From Kiritimatiellales bacterium (GTDB taxonomy: Bacteria; Verrucomicrobiota; Kiritimatiellia; Kiritimatiellales; Tichowtungiaceae): a stretch of DNA of 13,284 bases. Below, in pieces: positions 6,626 through 12,755 of the stretch (its first letter is position 1; each line of letters starts with the position of its first letter). The DNA lies in NCBI GenBank assembly GCA_028692515.1, contig JAQUXG010000015.1:1-13284 (forward strand), in the 5' to 3' direction. A program made the translations under genes and the position numbers. Below the pieces are notes generated by a model that was not told where the DNA came from, did no database searches, and saw only the letters and a list, made by a program, of their open reading frames with translations.

Positions 6626-7357
6626 ATGAACAGTGAATTTCTACCATTTGCCGGAAAGATTATTGGCTCAGGAATGCTGGCACGGGCGTTTCGGCCTGTG
6701 TTTTCAGAAGAACCGGGAACGATCTGTATTTACGCCGCCGGAGTTTCCAATTCAGGGTGCATTCAGGAGAGTGAATTTAAACGCGAACGGAACCGTCTGA
6801 CAGGGGCCTTACAGAAATTCATACAGGCAGATCCGTTTGTCTATTTCGGGACGTGCAGTGCGGTCGATCCGGATGTAATAAAAACCCCGTATGTACAGCA
6901 TAAGCTGGCAATGGAAAATCTGGTGAAGACGCATTCTCGGCATCTGATTTTCCGGCTTCCGCAGGTCGCCGGAAAAACACCGAATCCGCACACTCTGCTG
7001 AATTTTATGTATGCGCGGATTGCGCGCAGTGAGCAGTTCACGGTGTGGAGCCGTGCCCGCAGAAATATTATCGATGTGGATGACATGGCATCCATCGCCC
7101 GGCAGTTCATTACGGATCGCTCCGTACGTAACATCACGCTGAATATCGCCAACCCCGTCAATTATTCGGTAATCGAGATTGTCCGTGCTATGGAAATCGC
7201 CGTTGGCAAACCCGCTGTATATGATCTTGTGGATCGTGGTTCAGTCTATACGATAGATGTTTGCGAAGCGACGGTTGCTGCGGAACGTGCCGGAGTCGTT
7301 TTTTCGCAGGACTATCTCAGTAATGTAACAGGTAAATATTATGGAAACCTTACGTGA
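6626..7357 (+). CDS. Atypical short SDR sugar oxidoreductase/epimerase
   Basis: This 243-residue Rossmann-fold protein belongs to the extended SDR (NAD-dependent epimerase/dehydratase) group but is shorter than the usual 300 or so residues. The dinucleotide-binding turn is the unusual GSGMLARAF at 14-22, after very little preceding strand, instead of the common GxxGxxG. Other motifs are AAGVSNS (37-43), Ser78 in GTCSA, Tyr89-x3-Lys93 in YVQHK, and VDDMA (151-155). The Ser/Tyr/Lys catalytic set is therefore intact and activity is likely, for example reduction or epimerisation of a nucleotide-linked keto sugar. I recall relatives of this kind in O-antigen loci. The ATG at 6626 has GAGGG 8 bases upstream; a GTG at 6611 would place that motif inside the gene. 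Its end overlaps the GtrB-type gene by 17 bases, so the two products may act together. The exact substrate is unknown. Confidence 0.75.
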   Translation: MNSEFLPFAGKIIGSGMLARAFRPVFSEEPGTICIYAAGVSNSGCIQESEFKRERNRLTGALQKFIQADPFVYFGTCSAVDPDVIKTPYVQHKLAMENLVKTHSRHLIFRLPQVAGKTPNPHTLLNFMYARIARSEQFTVWSRARRNIIDVDDMASIARQFITDRSVRNITLNIANPVNYSVIEIVRAMEIAVGKPAVYDLVDRGSVYTIDVCEATVAAERAGVVFSQDYLSNVTGKYYGNLT

Positions 7358-8285
7358 CATGAAGTGTACCTTGTCGATTGTTGTGCCGGTTTATCGCAGC
7401 GCGTCGATTTTGCCGAATCTGGCGGAACAGATCCATAACGAGATGTGTAAAGAGGCGTTAGAGGGCCGGTTTGAACTGTTGCTGGTCAATGACGGCAGCC
7501 CGGATAACAGTTGGGACGTGATTCGTGCCCTTGCCGCAAAAAATTCGTTTGTCAGAGGCATTTCACTCCGCCGCAACTTCGGACAGCATAATGCGATTAT
7601 GGCGGGACTGAATTATGCAACCGGGGATTTTGTTGTCATCATGGATGACGACTTGCAGCACCCGCCGCAGGCCATCGGGAGTATGATCCGGGCTCTTTCA
7701 GAAGGATATGACGTCTGTTACACAAACTATCTGAACCGGAAGCATGTCTGGTGGAAAAAACTGGGCAGCCGATTCAATGACTGGGCGGCCACCTGCTTGC
7801 TGGACAAGCCGAAGGGACTCTACCTTTCGTCATTCAAGGCGATCCGCAAAGACGTGGTAAAGGAAATCATTCAATATGACGGCCCCTACACCTATGTGGA
7901 TGGATTGATCCTTGATGTGACCCGCTCCATTACCACGGTGGACATAGAACATCAGGCCCGCTGTGAAGGGGTCGGAAATTATACGTTGCGCAGCTCTTTT
8001 TCTTTGTGTCTGGGAATGGCCACCAGCTTTTCGATTCTGCCATTACGGATCGCTTCCTATACGGGATTCGCCATGGCCGCTTTGAGCGTGATTGTGATCA
8101 TCGTCGTTTGTGTGCAAAAACTGCTGCACCCGGAGCTTCCCGCCGGATGGGCGTCCCTGATTGCCACCATCCTGCTGGTCGGCGGGGTGCAGACTATATG
8201 TATCGGCCTGATCGGCGAATATCTCGGCCGAACCTATCTCAAGTTGAACCACAAGCCCCAGTTTGTGATCGGCAGTACAACGTGA
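7341..8285 (+). CDS. GtrB/ArnC/CsbB-type polyprenyl-phosphate glycosyltransferase
   Basis: This 314-residue GT2 enzyme matches bacterial dolichol-phosphate-mannose-synthase relatives, which move a sugar from a nucleotide donor to undecaprenyl phosphate at the cytoplasmic face. The catalytic domain shows LSIVVPVYRS (11-20), LLVNDGSPDNSW (47-58), RNFGQHNAIMAGL (78-90) and the metal-binding DDD in MDDDLQHPP (101-109). Two membrane helices (about 233-257 and 270-293) follow, with the family-typical GLIGEYLGRTYL at 289-300. The ATG at 7341 has AGG 8 bases upstream and overlaps the SDR gene by 17 bases. An ATG at 7359, one base after that gene's stop, would give a protein starting MKCTLSIVVPVY, which also suits the family. 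A lipid-phosphate-sugar product implies a later transfer step outside the membrane, and the YfhO-type protein at 3005 is the obvious candidate. The sugar is not known. Confidence 0.87.
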   Translation: METLRDMKCTLSIVVPVYRSASILPNLAEQIHNEMCKEALEGRFELLLVNDGSPDNSWDVIRALAAKNSFVRGISLRRNFGQHNAIMAGLNYATGDFVVIMDDDLQHPPQAIGSMIRALSEGYDVCYTNYLNRKHVWWKKLGSRFNDWAATCLLDKPKGLYLSSFKAIRKDVVKEIIQYDGPYTYVDGLILDVTRSITTVDIEHQARCEGVGNYTLRSSFSLCLGMATSFSILPLRIASYTGFAMAALSVIVIIVVCVQKLLHPELPAGWASLIATILLVGGVQTICIGLIGEYLGRTYLKLNHKPQFVIGSTT

Positions 8286-8340
8286 ACGGGAATCGCGAGG
8301 AAACACAGAATGCCGGTATGTCGCGTGAAGAGGATTTCTG

Positions 8341-9174
8341 ATGAGGCCGTCTATCGTATCTGTTTGTATCCCTGTCTATAACGGTGCGGCTTTTATTGCC
8401 GCCGCCGTTGAGTCAGTTCTTGCGCAAACGTTCCATGATTTTGAGCTGATTATTTTGGATAACGCGTCGACGGATCAAACGGCGGACATTCTTTCCCGGT
8501 TCAAAGACGAACGCCTGCGTATTGTCAGGCATCCGTCAAATATCGGTGCGACAGCCAACTTTAATGCGGCGCTGAGCGAGGCGCGGGGAGTGTGGGTTAA
8601 AATTCTTTGTGCCGACGACCTGCTCTATCCGGATTGTCTGGAAAAACAGATGGCTGCGGCGGGTTCACCGGACAGCCGTCCTGTTTTATTATGTGCCGCC
8701 CGCGATATTATCAATGCCCGCGGGCGCCGTTTGATGAGCCGCAGATTTCCAGGGGCTGCCGGATGGATGCCGGGTTGCGATGCCATCCGCCGGTCCATTC
8801 GCGCGGGAACCAATCTGCTGGGTGAACCGGCGGCGGTGCTGATGCATCGCGAGACGGCATTGAACGTGGGCGGATTTGATCCAGCCTGGCGCTTTTGTAC
8901 CGACCTTGATTTATGGGTGAGGATTCTTCAATATGGCGACCTGTATGTTGATCCGGCTGTATTGTGTGCGTTTCGCGTGTCAACGCAATCGTGGAGCATT
9001 GCGCTGGTCCGGTCGCAGGCAAAAGAATTTTGCCGCTGGATGACACAGCGGCAGAATGACGGATTGTTACGCACCGTATGGATTGATCGGCAAGCCGGCA
9101 GAATGAAGGCGTATTTATTAATGATACAACGCCGGATATTTTACCGGGTGGTGAACCGGGGGAGAGCGAAATGA
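8341..9174 (+). CDS. Glycosyltransferase family 2
   Basis: This 277-residue protein is a predicted cytoplasmic GT-A-fold glycosyltransferase. It begins IVSVCIPVYNGAAFI (5-19), continues with ELIILDNASTDQT (35-47) and NIGATANFNAAL (67-78), and carries an acidic metal site ADD at 91-93 in LCADDLLYPDC. The acceptor-side region NVGGFDPAWRFCTDLDLWVR is typical of GT2 enzymes that build O-antigen or capsule repeat units. There is no membrane helix. The start is supported by AAGAGGA (8328-8334) six bases before the ATG. The 55 bases between the previous stop and this start contain only that ribosome binding site. The stop overlaps the rfbF start as ATGA, the first of several overlaps linking it to the CDP-sugar genes. 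It may add the CDP-activated sugar made by those genes, but that is inference from position only. Confidence 0.88.
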   Translation: MRPSIVSVCIPVYNGAAFIAAAVESVLAQTFHDFELIILDNASTDQTADILSRFKDERLRIVRHPSNIGATANFNAALSEARGVWVKILCADDLLYPDCLEKQMAAAGSPDSRPVLLCAARDIINARGRRLMSRRFPGAAGWMPGCDAIRRSIRAGTNLLGEPAAVLMHRETALNVGGFDPAWRFCTDLDLWVRILQYGDLYVDPAVLCAFRVSTQSWSIALVRSQAKEFCRWMTQRQNDGLLRTVWIDRQAGRMKAYLLMIQRRIFYRVVNRGRAK

Positions 9175-9941
9175 AAGCAGTTATTTTGGCAGGAGGCTTT
9201 GGAACGCGTTTGTCAGAAGAGACCGTGCTGAAGCCGAAACCGATGGTCGAGGTTGGCGGATATCCGGTTCTTTGGCACATCATGAAACTTTACTCCGCCT
9301 TCGGGATCAATGAATTCGTGATTACTCTCGGCTATAAAGGCGAGGTGATTAAAGATTTTTTTGTCAATTATCTGCACCGCGCGCAAAACCTTTCCGTGCG
9401 TCTCCGGGACGGGCAGATTGATGTTCACGGCGCGGCGGCTGAAGACTGGATCGTTCACCTGCTGGATACCGGGGAGCAGACTCAGACCGGCGGACGGCTT
9501 CGTCGTGCCGCACAGTTTATCGGGCGCGAACCGTTCATGGCGACCTATGGCGACGGACTGGCCTCTGTTGACATCCACGAACTGCTCGCTTTTCATCGCA
9601 AAGAAAAACGGGCCGCCACCGTGACTGCGGTACGTCCTCCCGCCCGTTTTGGCGGTCTGGATATTGATGGCGGCCGCGTTGCTCATTTCGCTGAGAAGCC
9701 TCAGACCGGGGAGGGTTGGATTAACGGCGGTTTTTTTGTTCTCGAACCTGAAGCACTTGATTGTATTGCCGGAGACGGCACCGTGTTTGAAAAGGAACCT
9801 CTTGAAACACTGGCAGAAAACCGGCAACTCAGTGCATATTGTCACGATGGCTTTTGGCAGTGCATGGATACATTACGCGACCGCCGCCAGCTCGAAACAC
9901 TTTGGCAGACCGGGAAGGCTCCGTGGAAGTTATGGGAATAG
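9171..9941 (+). CDS. rfbF: Glucose-1-phosphate cytidylyltransferase
   Basis: RfbF joins CTP and alpha-D-glucose-1-phosphate to give CDP-glucose and pyrophosphate, the entry step to CDP-linked deoxy sugars. The 256 residues match the family length. The nucleotide-binding signature LAGGFGTRLSEET is at 6-18, followed by KPKPMVEVGG (21-30), the YGDGLASVD metal/sugar site (126-134), FAEKP (173-177), INGGFFVLEP (184-193) and FWQCMDTLRDR (228-238). The LSEET and MDTLRD forms distinguish RfbF from the thymidylyltransferase RmlA. The ATG overlaps the GT2 stop by four bases (ATGA), and the 3' end overlaps the start of rfbG by 10 bases. Finding the rfbF-rfbG pair in this order is standard for CDP-sugar loci and supports both calls. 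Confidence 0.96.
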   Translation: MKAVILAGGFGTRLSEETVLKPKPMVEVGGYPVLWHIMKLYSAFGINEFVITLGYKGEVIKDFFVNYLHRAQNLSVRLRDGQIDVHGAAAEDWIVHLLDTGEQTQTGGRLRRAAQFIGREPFMATYGDGLASVDIHELLAFHRKEKRAATVTAVRPPARFGGLDIDGGRVAHFAEKPQTGEGWINGGFFVLEPEALDCIAGDGTVFEKEPLETLAENRQLSAYCHDGFWQCMDTLRDRRQLETLWQTGKAPWKLWE

Positions 9942-10999
9942 ACCGTACATTCTGGAACGGTCGTCGTGTGCTGGTGACCGGACATACAGGCTTCAAGGGA
10001 AGCTGGCTCTGTCTTTGGCTTCAGCAGCTTGGCGCGCAGGTGACCGGCTATGCGCTTGAGCCGGACGAAGGCGGAAGCCTCTTTGTCGATGCCGCGGTGG
10101 CTGGCGGCATGCACTCGGTGATTGGCGATGTGCGCGATTTGTCTTTGCTGAGCCGAACCGTGAACGAAGCGCGCCCGGAAGTCGTTTTTCACCTCGCGGC
10201 CCAACCCCTGGTTCGTGTCTCTTACGAAATGCCGGTGGATACGTTCGCTGTGAACGTAATGGGCACCGTACATCTGCTTGAAGCCTTACGCCGGGCGGGC
10301 GGCGTTTCAGCGGTGGTTGCCGTCACGACCGACAAAGTATACGAAAACTTCGAATTGTCCCGCGGCTATGCGGAAGGCGACCGGCTGGGCGGACATGATC
10401 CTTATGCCGCAAGTAAAGCCTGCGCCGAACTGGCGGTTTCTTCCTATCGCCATTCATTTCCGGATTGTCCGCCCGTGGCGACCGCCCGCGCCGGAAATGT
10501 AATCGGCGGTGGCGACCGTGCCCGTGACCGGTTGTTGACCGATGTCATGTGTGCGCTGGTTTCCGGGAATAAACCCTTTATTCGTTCTCCGCAGGCCGTT
10601 CGTCCCTGGCAGCATGCATTGGATCCGCTTTACGGGTACCTGCTGCTTGCTCAGAAGCTCGTCGGAGAACCGGGGTCATATGCTTCGGCATGGAATTTCG
10701 GCCCCGACGAAGAAAGTCATGTCAGCGTGCAGCAGCTGCTCGAACAACTGACCGCATTATGGGGCGGTCATGCGTCGTGGGAAGGCTCTCCCGGAGAACA
10801 TCCGCACGAAACCGCCTGCCTTTGCCTTGATTCATCACGCGCCCGCAAAGAACTCGGCTGGCATCCACGCTGGACGTTGAACGTTGCGCTCGAACAGACG
10901 GTTTCCTGGTGGAAGGCGCAACAGGCCGGCGCAGATATGCAGAACGAAACCCTGCGCCAGATTCAACTTTTTGAAACCGCTTTAATGGAGACTCCGTGA
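9932..10999 (+). CDS. rfbG: CDP-glucose 4,6-dehydratase
   Basis: RfbG converts CDP-glucose to CDP-4-keto-6-deoxyglucose with bound NAD. The 355 residues form an extended SDR. TGHTGFKGSWL (16-26) is the cofactor loop in the TGHTGFKG form characteristic of this enzyme. HLAAQPLVR lies at 87-95, TTDKVY at 132-137, the catalytic Tyr158-x3-Lys162 in PYAASK, and ARAGNVIGGGD at 186-196. The ATG at 9932 (MGIDRTFWNGRRVLVTG) was chosen because homologues begin a few residues before FW.GkRV. The frame is open to 9839, but those extra codons lie inside rfbF. A GTG at 9923 is a second candidate, with GGAAGG at 9913-9918 upstream. The stop overlaps the next gene's GTG as GTGA. Cytoplasmic; its product is the branch point for the downstream methyltransferase and epimerase. 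Confidence 0.95.
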   Translation: MGIDRTFWNGRRVLVTGHTGFKGSWLCLWLQQLGAQVTGYALEPDEGGSLFVDAAVAGGMHSVIGDVRDLSLLSRTVNEARPEVVFHLAAQPLVRVSYEMPVDTFAVNVMGTVHLLEALRRAGGVSAVVAVTTDKVYENFELSRGYAEGDRLGGHDPYAASKACAELAVSSYRHSFPDCPPVATARAGNVIGGGDRARDRLLTDVMCALVSGNKPFIRSPQAVRPWQHALDPLYGYLLLAQKLVGEPGSYASAWNFGPDEESHVSVQQLLEQLTALWGGHASWEGSPGEHPHETACLCLDSSRARKELGWHPRWTLNVALEQTVSWWKAQQAGADMQNETLRQIQLFETALMETP

Positions 11000-12228
11000 G
11001 CAAGCTAACCTGTCGTTTTTGTTCTGCGCCGTTGTGCGAAAGTTTCGCAGATCTCGGCATGTCGCCGCTGTCCAACGCCTATTTAGATGCCGGGCAGTTG
11101 CAGTCTGCGGAAACGTTTTACCCGCTGCACGCGTATGTTTGTTCCGAATGCCGTTTGGTGCAGCTTCCCGCGCACGAAAGCCCGGAAAATATATTCAGCA
11201 ACTACGCCTACTTCTCGTCGTATTCGGACAGTTGGCTGGAGCACTGCCGCACTTATGTTGAAACAATCTGCGCACGCAGGGAGCTTGGATCCCAAAGCAG
11301 GGTGGTTGAGCTGGCCAGCAACGACGGCTATCTCCTTCAGTATTTTAAAGAACGCGGCATTCCGGTTCTTGGCGTTGAACCCGCCGCGAATGTGGCGGCA
11401 GAAGCGGACCGCAAAGGCATTCCGACGCTTGTCCGGTTCTTCGGAACGGAGACGGCCAAAGCCATGTGCGACGATGGAATGTCGGCCGACCTGCTGGTCG
11501 CGAATAACGTGCTCGCCCACGTACCGGATCTCAACGACTTTGTTGAGGGAATCCGCATGGTTCTGAAGCCGGAAGGCATCGCAACCCTCGAGTTTCCTCA
11601 CTTGCAGCGGCTGGTTGAACAGAACCAGTTTGACACGATTTATCACGAGCACTTTTCCTACTTTTCATTTCTCACCGTGCAGCGGATTTTCTGCGCGCAC
11701 GGATTGCGGATTTTTGATGTGGATGAACTGCCGACGCACGGGGGGTCTCTGCGCATCCAGGCCTGTCTTGAAGACGGCATGGAACCGGAACGTCCCGCCG
11801 TTGCGGCGCTCGCGGCACGGGAAATTTCGCTGGGGTATTCCCGTCCGGAAATCTATGCCTGCTTTCATGAGCAGGTGCAGTCCGTAAAGCGCAATCTGCT
11901 TCGCTTTCTGCTTGATGCACGTGAGAGTGGAAAAACGGTTGCAGGATACGGTGCGCCCGCCAAAGGGAATACGCTTCTGAACTACTGCGGCATCCGCACC
12001 GACCTGCTGGCCTTCACGGTAGATCGCAGTCCGCATAAGGCGGGACGGTTTCTTCCCGGAACGCATATCCCGATTTTCAACCCCGATCATCTGCGTGAGG
12101 TAAAGCCGGATTATGTACTGATTCTCCCTTGGAACCTGAAAGAAGAAATCATCCGGCAGATGTCGGATGTTCGCGGGTGGGGCGGACAGTTTGTTGTGCC
12201 GATCCCGCAGGTTGAGGTGATCGAATGA
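10996..12228 (+). CDS. Nucleotide-sugar C-methyltransferase, zinc-binding, TylC3/NovU type
   Basis: This 410-residue SAM-dependent enzyme has the three-part build of sugar C-methyltransferases such as TylC3, NovU and TcaB9. An N-terminal zinc site has Cys6-x2-Cys9 and Cys49-x2-Cys52. The central Rossmann domain carries VVELASNDGYLL (103-114) for SAM binding and the active-site motif YHEHFSYF (216-223). THGGSLRI (247-254) follows, and the C-terminal domain contains GYGAPAKGNTLLN (317-329). Related enzymes remove a proton next to the 4-keto group and methylate C-3, with His/Tyr residues of the YHEH motif implicated. Since its neighbours make CDP-4-keto-6-deoxyglucose, a CDP-linked substrate is inferred. 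The GTG start at 10996 has GGAG (10987-10990) five bases upstream and overlaps the rfbG stop as GTGA. No sign of decay. The methylated position and the final stereochemistry cannot be told from the sequence. Confidence 0.9.
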   Translation: MSKLTCRFCSAPLCESFADLGMSPLSNAYLDAGQLQSAETFYPLHAYVCSECRLVQLPAHESPENIFSNYAYFSSYSDSWLEHCRTYVETICARRELGSQSRVVELASNDGYLLQYFKERGIPVLGVEPAANVAAEADRKGIPTLVRFFGTETAKAMCDDGMSADLLVANNVLAHVPDLNDFVEGIRMVLKPEGIATLEFPHLQRLVEQNQFDTIYHEHFSYFSFLTVQRIFCAHGLRIFDVDELPTHGGSLRIQACLEDGMEPERPAVAALAAREISLGYSRPEIYACFHEQVQSVKRNLLRFLLDARESGKTVAGYGAPAKGNTLLNYCGIRTDLLAFTVDRSPHKAGRFLPGTHIPIFNPDHLREVKPDYVLILPWNLKEEIIRQMSDVRGWGGQFVVPIPQVEVIE

Positions 12229-12755
12229 AATTCGAACAGACAGGGATTCCCGGCGTGTGGCTGATCGATATTGACCCGCACGAGGATGAACGCGGTTTTT
12301 TTGCCCGTGCATGGTGTGCCGAAGAGGCCGCGGCACATGGCCTCAATCCGGCCTGTGTACAGTGCAGTTTCTCGTTTAATAAACTGCGCGGAACGCTGCG
12401 CGGCATGCATTGGCAGACGGCGCCTCATGCCGAAGCCAAATGGATCCGCTGCACGCGCGGAAAGGCGTGGGATGTTGCACTCGATTTACGTCCCGAAAGT
12501 CCGGCGTACGGCCAATCGATCGGCATTGAACTGAGTGCCGATACCCGGCGGATGATCTATATTCCCGAAGGCGTGGCGCATGGGTTCCAAACCCTGGAAA
12601 ACGACACCGAACTGTTCTACCAAATGTCAGAAGTGTATGTTCCTGCGCTGGCGCGCGGTATTCGCTGGAACGATCCGGCATTCAGAATTGAATGGCCGGT
12701 CGGGCAGCCGGTTCTGTCGGATCGCGACCGAAGCTATGAGGATTTCACGCTGTGA
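12225..12755 (+). CDS. rfbC: RfbC-family nucleotide-sugar 3,5-epimerase (probably CDP-linked)
   Basis: This 176-residue cupin belongs to the dTDP-4-dehydrorhamnose 3,5-epimerase family. Motifs in order: DERGFFARAW (21-30), RGTLRGMHWQ (55-64) with the catalytic-type His62, KWIRCTRGKAWDVALDLR (72-89) with Lys72, YIPEGVAHGFQTLE (112-125), Tyr132 and Tyr138 in the region before GIRWNDP (145-151), and SDRD near the end. In RmlC enzymes a His/Asp pair and a Tyr drive epimerisation beside the 4-keto group. No rmlA, rmlB or rmlD genes are near, so the substrate is more likely the CDP-4-keto-6-deoxy sugar, before or after C-methylation. It may act on C-3, C-5 or both. Both ends overlap their neighbours by four bases (ATGA upstream, GTGA downstream), tying its expression to the methyltransferase and the reductase. 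The symbol reflects family, not proven dTDP-rhamnose function. Confidence 0.88.
   Translation: MKFEQTGIPGVWLIDIDPHEDERGFFARAWCAEEAAAHGLNPACVQCSFSFNKLRGTLRGMHWQTAPHAEAKWIRCTRGKAWDVALDLRPESPAYGQSIGIELSADTRRMIYIPEGVAHGFQTLENDTELFYQMSEVYVPALARGIRWNDPAFRIEWPVGQPVLSDRDRSYEDFTL

Noticed and set aside
8286..8341. Seven-codon mini-ORF (MSREEDF) ending on the next gene's ATG, as a possible coupling peptide
   Set aside because: It is short enough to arise by chance and contains the ribosome binding site of the following gene, which explains the sequence sufficiently.
9839..9931. Upstream extension of rfbG by 31 residues
   Set aside because: It would overlap rfbF by about 100 bases and the residues do not match RfbG proteins, which begin just before the FW.GkRV segment.
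12225..12755. Assignment as part of a dTDP-rhamnose pathway
   Set aside because: No rmlA, rmlB or rmlD genes are in the window, and the gene is embedded by overlaps among CDP-sugar genes, so a CDP substrate is more likely.
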